Below, one piece after another: positions 46,036 through 55,048 of a stretch of 63,080 nucleotides of DNA; positions within the stretch are counted from its first letter, which is position 1; each line of letters starts with the position of its first letter. Source of the stretch: an uncultured Butyricimonas sp. (lineage in GTDB: Bacteria; Bacteroidota; Bacteroidia; Bacteroidales; Marinifilaceae); the NCBI GenBank assembly GCA_944321845.1, contig CALUMT010000028.1:1-63080 (forward strand), written 5' to 3'. The position numbers were made by a program, and so were the translations under genes. The notes under the pieces are model-generated. The model was not told where the DNA came from. It made no database searches and worked only from the letters and a program-made list of their open reading frames with translations.

Positions 46036-46108
46036 CGGGATGTAGCGCAGTTGGTAGCGCGCCACGTTCGGGACGTGGAGGCCGCTGGTTCGAGTCCAGT
46101 CATCCCGA
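46036..46108 (+). tRNA. tRNA-Pro (anticodon CGG)
   Basis: This is a full cloverleaf of 73 nt. The acceptor arm is CGGGATG paired with CATCCCG. The anticodon stem CCACG/CGTGG closes the loop TTCGGGA, giving anticodon CGG for codon CCG. The T arm is CTGG-TTCGAGT-CCAG. CCA is not encoded. Confidence 0.96.
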
Positions 46109-46291
46109 CAGTTTGAAGAGGCAAGGTAATGCTTACCGTGCCTCTTTTTCTTTACAAACTTTTTTAACCTGGGTGTCGGATGGGGGGCTTTTGTCTTCTC
46201 CTGCAGGCTTAAATAGAAAAAAAGAGAAAGAAACGGAAAATTTGAACAGTATAAGCGAAAATGTCGTATCGATTATCGAGATGCAACTATC

Positions 46292-46299
46292 TATTTTTG
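46292..46299 (+). promoter_or_regulatory. -7 element ahead of the efflux operon (TATTTTTG)
   Basis: An exact TAnnTTTG lies 25 bp upstream of the ATG at 46324. No -33 TTG is evident at 19-21 bp. Confidence 0.5.
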
Positions 46300-46323
46300 C
46301 GTTGGATAAATAATAAGAACGAC

Positions 46324-47646
46324 ATGAAGAAAGTATTATTCACATTGATGGTTTCCTGTTCTCTTTTCCCTCTTAGGGCCCAGGAGACACTTACATTGGA
46401 GCAGTGCCTGAGAATAGGTATAGAAAACAACCTGTCTCTGGAGACTAAGCGTAATGAGATACTAAAAGGAGAGTATAGTATTTCTGAAAATCGGGCGAAA
46501 TTGCTTCCGCAACTCAATGCGGTGGCTTCTTTTAATGATAATTTTAAACCTCCCGTTTCCGTGACGGATGGTTCCGCCTACGGGAATCCTTATAACGTGA
46601 CCCACACGTTGCAATATAGCGCTTCCGGAGGATTCCAGTTACAGATGCCTTTGTATAATCAGACCGTTTATACGGCTTTGTCTATCACCAAGATGATGAA
46701 TGAGATGAATAGACTTTCTTACGAGAAGGCTCGTGAGGACTTGATTATGCAGGTGACAAAAATGTATTATCTGGCGCAGAGTACCGCGGAGCAAATTGCT
46801 ATTATTAAAGAAAATATCCATCGGCTTCAGGAGTTGAAAAATATTACTGTGGCTTTTTTTGATAATGGAATGGCCATGGAAGTGGATGTGAAACGCGTGA
46901 ATATAAATCTTGAAAACCAGCAGGTGCAGCATGATAATGCCGTGGCTATGTTGGCTCAGCAACTGAATATGCTGAAATATGTGATTGATTATCCGGCAGA
47001 AAAGGAGATTGTTCTTACTTCTGTTGATGCGGAGACGATTATTCCCGTGGAGTTGTCCGGGTTGTGTGAGTCGCAATGGGAATTGCAATTGCTTGATAAG
47101 CAAGGTGAGATTGCCGAGAAGCAAAAGAAAATGGTTGTTGACGGTTATATCCCTTCCCTTTCCCTTACCGGTAGTTTCATGTATTCGGCTTTCACGGATA
47201 AGATGAAAAACTGGTTTCATTCCGGTCCGTCCAATCACTGGTATAATTCTTCCGGCATTGGGCTTACCCTTCGGGTTCCCCTGTTCGACGGTTTGGACAA
47301 GCGTTTTAAATCCAAGAAGGCCAGAATTGACGTGGAAAATGCCCGGTTGTCTTACGATAATGCTCTGAAGAATTTCAGGACGCAATACCTCAATGCCACG
47401 AATGAACTTATGAATAATCAACGGAATTTTACCAAACAGAAAGATAATTATCGGTTGGCGGAAGACGTGTACGGGGTTACGATGGAACGTTATCGGGAAG
47501 GTGTTGCCTCGATGACCGAGGTGCTTCAAGACGAGATGCGGATGAGTGAGGCTCAGAATAATTACATTACGGCTCATTACAATTACCGGATAACGAATCT
47601 CTCCCTGCTGAAACTCACGGGGAAAATAGAGTCTTTGCTCAAATGA
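46324..47646 (+). CDS. TolC-family outer-membrane efflux protein
   Basis: I chose the ATG at 46324 (MKKVLFTLMVSCSLFPLRAQ), which gives a good signal peptide; a longer frame from 46261 crosses the promoter. The 440-residue protein has the two TolC repeats with long helices: TLEQCLRIGIENNLSLETKRNEI with DNGMAMEVDVKRVNINLENQQ, and GLTLRVPLFDGLDKRFKSKKARIDVE with YREGVASMTEVLQDEMRMSEAQNNY. It forms the outer-membrane duct. The HlyD and MFS genes follow on the same strand, giving a complete EmrAB-TolC-like pump. Confidence 0.92.
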   Translation: MKKVLFTLMVSCSLFPLRAQETLTLEQCLRIGIENNLSLETKRNEILKGEYSISENRAKLLPQLNAVASFNDNFKPPVSVTDGSAYGNPYNVTHTLQYSASGGFQLQMPLYNQTVYTALSITKMMNEMNRLSYEKAREDLIMQVTKMYYLAQSTAEQIAIIKENIHRLQELKNITVAFFDNGMAMEVDVKRVNINLENQQVQHDNAVAMLAQQLNMLKYVIDYPAEKEIVLTSVDAETIIPVELSGLCESQWELQLLDKQGEIAEKQKKMVVDGYIPSLSLTGSFMYSAFTDKMKNWFHSGPSNHWYNSSGIGLTLRVPLFDGLDKRFKSKKARIDVENARLSYDNALKNFRTQYLNATNELMNNQRNFTKQKDNYRLAEDVYGVTMERYREGVASMTEVLQDEMRMSEAQNNYITAHYNYRITNLSLLKLTGKIESLLK

Positions 47647-47685
47647 TGCGATAAATTACAAATGATATTGAAAATGGAGAAAGTT

Positions 47686-48780
47686 ATGGAAACAAAAGAA
47701 CAAAATATAAAGAATACGAATTCTTTGCAACAACAGGCTGCTAAGCTAAAACAACAACGTCGTCGTCAACGGGTGGCCAGTGCCTTCGGGATAATTATAT
47801 TGCTTTGTGGCCTTTTCCAGGTGATTAAATTGTTTTTGGATTATAAGCGTACAGAGACAAGTAATGATGCCCAGATCGAGCAGTATATCTCTCCCGTGAA
47901 TTTAAGGGCATCCGGGTATATTAAAAAGATTTATTTTACCGAACATCAGACCGTGAGAAAGGGAGATACATTGATGATTTTGGATGATCGGGAATATAAA
48001 ATAAGATTGATGGAAGCAGAAGCCGCCCTTAAAGATGCGAAAGCCGGGGCATCCGTGATTGACCACACGCTCCAAACGACTAAAACTTCGGCCTCTGTTT
48101 ATGAAGCTTCTATTGCGGAGGTTGAAATCCGTTTGGCAAAACTCGAGAAAGACAGGGTTCGTTACGAGAACCTGTTGAAAAGGAACGCGGCTACCCCGAT
48201 TCAACTGGAGCAAATAGAAACAGAATATGAAGCAACCAGGAAAAAACTGGAGGCCTTGCGTAGACAGCAGAAGGCTGCATTCTCCGGAGTGAACGAGGTC
48301 GCTAACCGGAAGCAGAATACGGAAGCAGCCATACAGCGTGCAGAGGCTGCCCTTGAAATGGCTAAACTGAATCTCTCTTATACGGTGGTAGTGGCTCCTT
48401 GTGACGGAAAGCTGGGACGTCGTTCCATTGAAGAAGGACAATTCATTTCCGCAGGACAAACAATTACCTATATTTTGCCGAATACTCAAAAATGGGTTAT
48501 TGCCAATTACAAGGAAACGCAATTGGAGAATCTTCACGTGGGGCAGGAGGTGTCGCTTTCTGTCGATGCCATTTCTGACCGGGAATTCAAGGGACGAATT
48601 TCGGCAATCTCCGGTGCCACGGGGTCCAAGTATTCTTTGGTCCCGACAGATAATTCCGCTGGAAATTTCGTGAAAATTCGTCAGCGGGTTCCAGTCCGAA
48701 TAGATTTCGTGGATCTCTCCGAGGAGGACAATGAACGTTTGGCTGCAGGGATGATGGTTGTTGTTAAAGCTAAATTGTAA
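47686..48780 (+). CDS. HlyD/EmrA-family membrane fusion protein
   Basis: The start is taken at the ATG at 47686, where GGAGAAAG lies at ribosome-site distance; ATGs at 47662 and 47674 are alternatives. The 364-residue protein has one N-terminal helix (VASAFGIIILLCGLFQVIKLFL). A biotinyl-lipoyl half (RASGYIKKIYFTEHQTVRKGDTLMILDD) follows, then a long coiled-coil hairpin (about residues 95-200). The second lipoyl half and barrel include VVAPCDGKLGRRSIEEGQFISAGQ. It links the MFS pump to TolC across the periplasm. Confidence 0.92.
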   Translation: METKEQNIKNTNSLQQQAAKLKQQRRRQRVASAFGIIILLCGLFQVIKLFLDYKRTETSNDAQIEQYISPVNLRASGYIKKIYFTEHQTVRKGDTLMILDDREYKIRLMEAEAALKDAKAGASVIDHTLQTTKTSASVYEASIAEVEIRLAKLEKDRVRYENLLKRNAATPIQLEQIETEYEATRKKLEALRRQQKAAFSGVNEVANRKQNTEAAIQRAEAALEMAKLNLSYTVVVAPCDGKLGRRSIEEGQFISAGQTITYILPNTQKWVIANYKETQLENLHVGQEVSLSVDAISDREFKGRISAISGATGSKYSLVPTDNSAGNFVKIRQRVPVRIDFVDLSEEDNERLAAGMMVVVKAKL

Positions 48781-48786
48781 TCGGTT

Positions 48787-50427
48787 ATGGCTTGTTGTCC
48801 TAAAAATTATCCGTTTTATAACTGGGTACCCAAACCGCTTGGCGTCATATTGTTGCTCTTGCTGTTTATCCCGATTCTCACGGTAAGTGGAGTCTATACA
48901 GCCAATAGTGGTGATATGACCGGAGGATTGGGGATTCAATCGGAACATATACAGTTCGTGGGTTTTGTAACCTCCATCGGAATGGCTGCCTTTGCTCCTT
49001 TCTTCTATCAGTTGGTTTGTATCCGTCGAGAGAAGATGATGTGTATCGTGGGATTCTCGTTGCTGTATCTGCTCAGTTATATTTGTGCCGTGACCGACAG
49101 TATATTTCTTTTGGCCTTGTGCAGTCTCGTCATGGGATTTTTACGAATGGTGTTGATGATGGTGAACCTGTTCACGTTGATAAAGTATGCTTTTGGAATG
49201 GAGGCTACCCGGAATATCACCCCGGGGATGGAACCGACTACCGGGGAGGGATGGGATAATCTTGATGCGGAAAAAAGCAAAAGTATGCCGATTATTTACC
49301 TTTTCTTTATGATTTTGGGGCAAATCGGGACTTCGCTCACGGCATGGTTGGCCTACGAGTATCAGTGGCAGGATGTATATTATTACATGATGGGAATGAC
49401 GTTGGTTGCTATTCTGTTGGTTTTTATCACTATGCCTTATCATGCTTACACTACCCGTCGTTTCCCGATAAATTTCCGCAAGTTTGGAAGTGTGGCTGTG
49501 TTCAGTGCTATGGTGACTTGCGTGATTTATGTTCTCGTGTATGGTAAAACGTTGGATTGGTTTAGTGATTACACCATTGTACGTTCCGCGGTTCTTGCAG
49601 TGGTGTTTGGTGGGATATTTTTTTATATGGAGTCTTCCGGTCATTCACCTTACTTCATGATGGATATTTTCCGCTTGCGTACAATAAATATGGGTATCGT
49701 GTTGTTCCTTTTATTGATGATTTTCAATACAAGCTCTATGTTTGTCAATGTATTCACGGGTGTGGGAATGAAAATCGATAATTGGCAGAATGCGGCATTG
49801 GGTAACTGGAGTATTGTCGGTTATTTCCTGGGGGGAGTGATTGCCTTGGTGCTTGGTTCCAAGGGAGTGAAACTGAAATATCTTTTCGGGATAGGTTTCC
49901 TGCTGATAGGGATGTCTGCCCTGTTCATGTATTTTGAGGTTCAGACAGAAGGTCTTTATGAACGTATGAAATACCCGGTTATCATTCGTTCTGCCGGTAT
50001 GATGTTGATATATTCATTAACGGCTGTCTATGCTAATCAAAGGATGCCTTACAAATATCTTTCAACCTGGATATGTATTATGCTTACCGTGCGGATGGTC
50101 ATTGGTCCAGGAATCGGTACTGCTCTTTACACGAATGTACTTCAGCAGCGGCAACAGTATTACGTGACTTGTTTTGCCCAGGATGTGGATCGGGTGGAAT
50201 TACAGGCAGCAGCTTCCTACGACCAGACTGTCAAAGGGATGCGTTACCAGGGAAAAAGTGAGACGGAGGCGGAGAATATGGCGGCTTTGTCCGCTAAGGG
50301 GAAATTGCAGGTACAGGCTACGCTTTCCGCAGTTAAGGAGATGTCCGGTTGGACTTTCTACGGGTGTATGCTTTCTATGTTCTTCGTTCTTATTTATCCA
50401 TATAGAAAGAGGGAATTATCGGCTTAG
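48787..50427 (+). CDS. MFS efflux transporter, EmrB/DHA2-like
   Basis: This 546-residue integral protein has about 14 helices, the DHA2 layout. The first helix is PLGVILLLLLFIPILTVSGVYTA. The region IQFVGFVTSIGMAAFAPFFYQLVCIRREKMM corresponds to the family's motif A loop. A periplasmic segment rich in Gln and Ala stands near the C-terminus. It begins 7 bases after the HlyD gene. The substrate is probably a drug, bile salt or fatty acid, which cannot be decided from sequence. Its stop codon is inside a terminator stem. Confidence 0.85.
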   Translation: MACCPKNYPFYNWVPKPLGVILLLLLFIPILTVSGVYTANSGDMTGGLGIQSEHIQFVGFVTSIGMAAFAPFFYQLVCIRREKMMCIVGFSLLYLLSYICAVTDSIFLLALCSLVMGFLRMVLMMVNLFTLIKYAFGMEATRNITPGMEPTTGEGWDNLDAEKSKSMPIIYLFFMILGQIGTSLTAWLAYEYQWQDVYYYMMGMTLVAILLVFITMPYHAYTTRRFPINFRKFGSVAVFSAMVTCVIYVLVYGKTLDWFSDYTIVRSAVLAVVFGGIFFYMESSGHSPYFMMDIFRLRTINMGIVLFLLLMIFNTSSMFVNVFTGVGMKIDNWQNAALGNWSIVGYFLGGVIALVLGSKGVKLKYLFGIGFLLIGMSALFMYFEVQTEGLYERMKYPVIIRSAGMMLIYSLTAVYANQRMPYKYLSTWICIMLTVRMVIGPGIGTALYTNVLQQRQQYYVTCFAQDVDRVELQAAASYDQTVKGMRYQGKSETEAENMAALSAKGKLQVQATLSAVKEMSGWTFYGCMLSMFFVLIYPYRKRELSA

Positions 50428-50460
50428 CGGGAATTTTTCCGGCTAAGTCCGATAATTTTA
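50415..50460 (+). terminator. Intrinsic terminator of the efflux operon
   Basis: ATTATCGG-CTTAGC pairs with GCTAAG-CCGATAAT, one bulge, followed by TTTTA. It starts within the MFS gene and includes its stop, so the AraC gene is probably transcribed separately or by read-through. Confidence 0.7.
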
Positions 50461-50496
50461 CTAATTTAGCAAGGTATATACGCTAAATGGGTTCTT

Positions 50497-51369
50497 ATGG
50501 AAGAAATGGAAAACAGGTTGGAAAAACTTGAAGGAGATATAAACGCGAAAGCTGATGTTTGTTCTTCGGGCGGATCGGTTACGTCCTTTCCCGCCACTTT
50601 GCGGCGGGATTTTATGAATTTCGGGATAGGCTTGATTGTTTGTATACGGGGGGAATTTCATTTTACGGTTTCTGCCCGGGAGTATATGGCAGTGGCGGGT
50701 GAGACGGTTTTTATTCCCGAGGGAAAAGTTTTCCGGGTTATCTCTTCCTCTGAGGATTTGGAGATAAGTATTATTATATATAAGATAGAGCCCATCCGAG
50801 ATGTGTTGGGGAATATGGTTCATGCTGTCCATCTTTATTACAAAATGTCCCCGGATTCTCTTTACGTGTGGAAGACGGGTGACGAGAAGGCGATTGTTGA
50901 TTATATTTCTCTGATTGGTCAGGGAAGTCTTTCTTCGGAAGATTATTTTTCCGTTTATGGTCGGAAATTACTTCTATTGTCTTTGACTTATCGTTTGTGT
51001 ACCTTATTCCAAAAGAGATACCTCTCGGGGGATGCGTCTAATGCCCGTCGTACGGAAATTTTTCTTCGTTTGATACAATTCATAGACAGGTATTATATGT
51101 CAGAGCGAGGAGTTGCTTTTTACGCGGATAAGTTGTGTCTTTCTCCCAAGTATTTGTCTGAGCTCTCGAAATCTGTTTGTGGTTATACGGTTCAGGAATT
51201 GGTTTTCAAGGCGATTATCCGAAAATGTATGTCTTATCTGGATGGAACAAACATGACTATACAGGAAATTTCAGAGGAATTAAATTTCCCGAATCCTTCC
51301 AGTTTCGGTACCTTTTTCAAAAAGCACACAGGACTATCGCCTCAAAAATACCGGGATAGAACGGTTTAA
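50497..51369 (+). CDS. AraC-family transcriptional regulator
   Basis: The 290-residue protein has an N-terminal cupin-like sensor domain (FGIGLIVCIRGEFHFTVSAREYMAVAGETVFIPEGK). Two C-terminal helix-turn-helix motifs follow: VAFYADKLCLSPKYLSELSKSVCG and MTIQEISEELNFPNPSSFGTFFKKHTGLSPQKYR. It follows the efflux operon by 70 bases on the same strand and is the natural candidate to control it. The inducer is unknown. Confidence 0.93.
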   Translation: MEEMENRLEKLEGDINAKADVCSSGGSVTSFPATLRRDFMNFGIGLIVCIRGEFHFTVSAREYMAVAGETVFIPEGKVFRVISSSEDLEISIIIYKIEPIRDVLGNMVHAVHLYYKMSPDSLYVWKTGDEKAIVDYISLIGQGSLSSEDYFSVYGRKLLLLSLTYRLCTLFQKRYLSGDASNARRTEIFLRLIQFIDRYYMSERGVAFYADKLCLSPKYLSELSKSVCGYTVQELVFKAIIRKCMSYLDGTNMTIQEISEELNFPNPSSFGTFFKKHTGLSPQKYRDRTV

Positions 51370-51565
51370 TTAGATACTTGATCCCCGTTTATCTGTTTTC
51401 TTGCGATCAATTACGATCAAGGAGTCACTATTGTTTGCTGTCGGCGAGGCAGAGGGAAAGATAATTTGGCAAGGGGAGTAAATTCGAGAGGGAGGATGAG
51501 GGGTTATATGGAAATATATTCTATTTTCGCGTAATAATCAGTATTAACGGTCTTATACTAAGGAA

Positions 51566-53458
51566 ATGAGAAAATGGAGTGTTGACGATTCAGCGGAACT
51601 GTATAATATAAACGGTTGGGGGCTGAACTATTTTTCAATTAACGAGAAAGGACATGTTACCGTGACTCCGAAAATGGGTGGCCCGGCCATTGATTTGAAA
51701 GAGTTGATGGAGGAGTTGCAGGTGCGTGACGTGTCGGCTCCCGTGTTACTGCGTTTCCCGGATATTCTGGATAACCGGATCGAGAAGATTTCGAACTGTT
51801 TTGAGGCTGCGGCCAAAGAATACGGTTACACGGCAAAGAATTTCCTGATTTACCCGATTAAGGTGAACCAGATGAGACCCGTGGTGGAGGAAATTGTTAG
51901 TCACGGAAACAAGTATAATATCGGTCTGGAGGCCGGTTCCAAGCCGGAGTTGCATGCCGTGCTGTCCATTGATATTGATGATGACGCGATGATCATATGC
52001 AATGGTTATAAGGATGAAAGTTATATCGAGTTGGCGTTACTGGCCCAGAAAATGGGACGGAATATTTATATCGTGGTGGAGAAGTTGAACGAGTTACGTA
52101 CGCTTGCCAGTATTTCAAAACGCCTGAAAGTGCGTCCGAATATCGGTATTCGTATTAAGTTGGCCAGTTCCGGTAGTGGAAAGTGGGAGGAATCCGGTGG
52201 TGACGTGAGCAAGTTTGGCGTGAACTCGAGTGAGTTGTTGGAAGCTTTGGATATATTGGAGAAAAATAAATTAGGGGATTGCTTGAAGTTAATTCATTTC
52301 CATATCGGCAGTCAGGTGACGAATATCCGTCGGATAAAGACGGCCTTGAAGGAGGCTTCGCAATTTTTCGTGCAATTGAAGACGATGGGCTATGATATCC
52401 GTTTCGTGGATATTGGCGGGGGATTAGGTGTGGATTATGACGGGACACGTTCAGCCTCAACGGGTAATAGCATGAATTACTCGATTCAGGAGTACGTGAA
52501 CGATGCCGTTTCTTCTATCGTGGATGCCTGCGAAAAGAATGATTTGCCGCAGCCAAATATTATCACGGAATCCGGTCGCTCGTTAACGGCTCATCATTCG
52601 GTGTTGGTATTTGAAGCTTTGGCCAGCACGAGTTTGCCGGAATTTGACGAGAACGAGGAGGTGGCTGAGGATGCGCACGAATTGGTGAAGGAATTGTATG
52701 ACTTGTGGGATAATCTGAATTTGCCGCGCTTGATCGAGACATGGCACGATGCGATGCAGATTCGGGAGGATGCCTTGGGATTGTTCAACTTGGGATTGAT
52801 TGATCTGCGGACAAGGGCTCAGGTAGAACGCTTGTTCTGGTCAGTAGCTCGGGATGTACATTCCATGGCCATGAGTATGAAGCATGCTCCGGAAGAGTTG
52901 AAGAAAATCGCCAAGATGCTGCCGGATAAATATTTCTGTAATTTCTCGTTGTTCCAATCTTTGCCGGATACATGGGCGATTGACCAGGTGTTCCCGATAA
53001 TCCCGCTTTCCCGGTTGAATGAGCAACCGACGAAGTCCGCTACGATTCAGGATATCACCTGCGATTCGGATGGAAAGATTGCCAATTTCGTGTCCGCTCG
53101 GAATTTGTCTTATTCTTTGCCCGTGCACGAGTTGAAAGACAAAGAACCCTATTATCTTGGCGTGTTCCTCGTGGGAGCTTACCAGGAGATTCTGGGAGAT
53201 TTGCATAATCTGTTCGGGGATACGAATGCCGTGCATATTAAGGTGAAGGGTGATGAATACGTGGTGGATAAGGTGATCGAAGGAGAGACTGTCGCCGATG
53301 TGTTGGAGTACGTGCAGTTCAATCCGAAGCGGATGGCCCGTACCGTGGAGGTTTGGGTGATGAGTTCTGTTAAAAAAGGAACAATTTCCCCAGAGGAGGG
53401 CCGCGAGTTCTTGTCGAATTACCGTTCCGGTTTGTATGGATACACTTACCTGGAATAA
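51566..53458 (+). CDS. speA: Biosynthetic arginine decarboxylase
   Basis: The 630-residue PLP enzyme converts arginine to agmatine, the first step of polyamine synthesis. The ATG at 51566 has AAGGA just ahead. Family blocks include YPIKVNQMRPVVEEIV (PLP lysine), LIHFHIGSQVTNIRRI, FVDIGGGLGVDYDGTRS and ITESGRSLTAHHSVLVFEAL. The length fits SpeA. Agmatinase, the next enzyme, is encoded 4 kb downstream on the other strand, together with a DHS-like gene. Confidence 0.96.
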   Translation: MRKWSVDDSAELYNINGWGLNYFSINEKGHVTVTPKMGGPAIDLKELMEELQVRDVSAPVLLRFPDILDNRIEKISNCFEAAAKEYGYTAKNFLIYPIKVNQMRPVVEEIVSHGNKYNIGLEAGSKPELHAVLSIDIDDDAMIICNGYKDESYIELALLAQKMGRNIYIVVEKLNELRTLASISKRLKVRPNIGIRIKLASSGSGKWEESGGDVSKFGVNSSELLEALDILEKNKLGDCLKLIHFHIGSQVTNIRRIKTALKEASQFFVQLKTMGYDIRFVDIGGGLGVDYDGTRSASTGNSMNYSIQEYVNDAVSSIVDACEKNDLPQPNIITESGRSLTAHHSVLVFEALASTSLPEFDENEEVAEDAHELVKELYDLWDNLNLPRLIETWHDAMQIREDALGLFNLGLIDLRTRAQVERLFWSVARDVHSMAMSMKHAPEELKKIAKMLPDKYFCNFSLFQSLPDTWAIDQVFPIIPLSRLNEQPTKSATIQDITCDSDGKIANFVSARNLSYSLPVHELKDKEPYYLGVFLVGAYQEILGDLHNLFGDTNAVHIKVKGDEYVVDKVIEGETVADVLEYVQFNPKRMARTVEVWVMSSVKKGTISPEEGREFLSNYRSGLYGYTYLE

Positions 53459-53483
53459 TTCTAGTTTTTAAGATATATAGTGG

Positions 53484-53514
53484 AAGAGTTGCTCGAGAGA
53501 GCGACTCTTTTTTG
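53484..53514 (+). terminator. Intrinsic terminator of speA
   Basis: GAGTTGCTC pairs with GAGCGACTC, one mismatch, with a 4-nt loop and a run of T. Confidence 0.85.
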
Positions 53515-53646
53515 TTTTCGGGGTGCAGAAAATTACACTTCTAGAATGTTAATTAAAGGATTGTTTATGTTTTAACACTATTAAAGTCGTGGAAATGTTT
53601 CATGGTTGAAATAATGTTTATTACTTTAGCCGCATACAACAAAAAT

Positions 53647-53671
53647 GCCCCGTGCTGTCGCAGCAGGGGGC
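53647..53671 (+). ncRNA. Strong GC hairpin near a predicted transcript start
   Basis: GCCCCGTGCTG pairs with CAGCAGGGGGC around a TCG triloop: 5 bp, a G-G mismatch, then 5 bp. No T-run follows, so it is not a terminator. It lies 18 bases ahead of a 30-codon frame. A TACTTTAG sequence about 20 bases upstream is a weak -7. Confidence 0.45.
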
Positions 53672-53688
53672 GTACCAATAACAAATTT

Positions 53689-53781
53689 ATGAAAAAAAAT
53701 CGAAGTCTCTATTTGAAATCCATTACAAAGATACTGCTTTTATTTGGACTTGTATCTACTATAGTCTTATATTTTTCTTAA
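53689..53781 (+). CDS. Small single-helix membrane peptide (30 residues)
   Basis: A short frame encodes MKKNRSLYLKSITKILLLFG followed by LVSTIVLYFS and a stop. It has a basic N-terminus and one hydrophobic helix, as in small membrane regulators or type I toxins. It lies in a 408-bp gap between speA and dinB, behind a stable hairpin. I do not recognise a family. The evidence is its composition and position only; no clear ribosome site is seen, as is common in this phylum. Confidence 0.4.
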   Translation: MKKNRSLYLKSITKILLLFGLVSTIVLYFS

Positions 53782-53865
53782 ATCTCCCCTTGTAAAATGT
53801 TAACGTGAGTTCTCTTTCTCATTTTTAGTATGATACTAGAGCGTTTTGGCGCATATTTTATGGGA

Positions 53866-54936
53866 TTATTTGAAAGGAAGAGTTAATTGTCGGGGTGTAT
53901 TCTGTTCTTCCAGAGGGTTGGAAACGGTTAATCCGATTAATCGGATACCGGAGGATTGCAAATCTATTTCCTGTAGAAGCTGTTTGGCAAGGGTAAGTAT
54001 TTCCTGTCGTTGGAGGAGAGGATGAGTGACGGAAATGGAACGAGTTTTACGGGTAAAATCAGCAAAAGTGATTTTGAGGGTTAGGGTATGACCGCGGAAG
54101 GCCGCTTTTTCGAGACGCTCCACGAGTTCTGTGGTCACGTGGTATAATTCAATAATGATCGGGATATGTTTCGTCAGGTCCTTCTCGAAAGTCTGTTCAC
54201 AGCCAACCGATTTGCGGATGCGTACCGGGGTGACGGGGCGGGGATCAATCCCCCGGGCGAAATCATGGTATAATTGGCCGTTTTTGCCAAAATTCCGGGT
54301 GAGAAAAGTCAGGCTGCATTGTCGTAAATCGGCCCCGTTGTGTATGCCCAGGGTGTGCATTTCCCGGGCGGTTACCTTACCAATACCCCAGAATGCCTCG
54401 ATAGGTAGATGCGCGATGAAATCCTCGGCCCGATCGGGATGTATGGTATATAAACCGTCCGGTTTGCGGTAGTCGGAGGCGATTTTGGCCAGAAATTTAT
54501 TGTAGGACACTCCTGCTGAAGCGATCAGGTGGAGTTGTTCCCGGATTTCCTGTTTAATGGCTTTGGCGATATCCACGGCAAGAGTAATATTCTTCTTGTT
54601 CTCGGTAACATCGAGAAAGGCCTCGTCGAGGGCAAGTGGTTCGATGAGGTCTGTATATTCGTGAAATATCTCGTGAATCTGGGCGGAGACTTCTTTATAT
54701 ACTTCGAAACGTGGTTTCACGAAAATGAGATCCGGGCATAATTGCATGGCCTTCATGGAGGACATGGCTGAATGGACGCCAAATTTGCGTGCCTCGTAGC
54801 TGGCCGTGGCCACGACACCTCGTTTTTCCGGGCGTCCGACGGCGATAGGTTTGCTCCGGTAGGCGGGATTATCCCGTTGCTCGATGGAGGCGTAAAATGC
54901 ATCCATGTCGAAGTGTATAATTTTGCGTTGTTCCAT
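53866..54936 (-). CDS. dinB: DNA polymerase IV
   Basis: The 356-residue Y-family polymerase bypasses damaged bases. The palm has IIHFDMDAFYASIEQRDNP and ALDEAFLDVTENK, with the three acidic metal ligands. The finger reads KPIAVGRPEKRGVVATASYEARKFGV. A helix-hairpin-helix region contains FWGIGKVTAREMHTLGIHNGADL. The little-finger domain follows. The C-terminus QLTLPFK contains QLTLPF, a canonical clamp-binding peptide. A TATCTTTA sequence near 54963-54970 may be its -7. It is divergent from the exporter genes. Confidence 0.96.
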   Translation of the reverse strand: MEQRKIIHFDMDAFYASIEQRDNPAYRSKPIAVGRPEKRGVVATASYEARKFGVHSAMSSMKAMQLCPDLIFVKPRFEVYKEVSAQIHEIFHEYTDLIEPLALDEAFLDVTENKKNITLAVDIAKAIKQEIREQLHLIASAGVSYNKFLAKIASDYRKPDGLYTIHPDRAEDFIAHLPIEAFWGIGKVTAREMHTLGIHNGADLRQCSLTFLTRNFGKNGQLYHDFARGIDPRPVTPVRIRKSVGCEQTFEKDLTKHIPIIIELYHVTTELVERLEKAAFRGHTLTLKITFADFTRKTRSISVTHPLLQRQEILTLAKQLLQEIDLQSSGIRLIGLTVSNPLEEQNTPRQLTLPFK

Positions 54937-55012
54937 GCCGGGGGAGGTTTTATTCGTAAATGTAAAGATAAACAGTTTTTATGGCAGATGAAAGAATGTG
55001 AAAAAACTTCGC

Positions 55013-55020
55013 TATTTTTG
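55013..55020 (+). promoter_or_regulatory. -7 element (TATTTTTG) of the exporter pair
   Basis: An exact TAnnTTTG gives a leader of about 20 nt before the ATG at 55049. No clear -33 is visible. Confidence 0.5.
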
Positions 55021-55048
55021 TAATCTTTCTAGATAATGGAATTTGATT

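Noticed and set aside
46639-47577. A 312-codon reverse frame inside the TolC gene
   Set aside because: It has no family features, and the forward TolC reading is complete.
47902-48948. A 348-codon reverse frame across the HlyD gene
   Set aside because: It runs through the junction of two well-recognised genes on the other strand and shows no domain.
51401-51420. Direct repeat of ACGATCAA-like units upstream of speA
   Set aside because: There are only two short copies, without palindromic arms or clear placement relative to a promoter; chance is likely.
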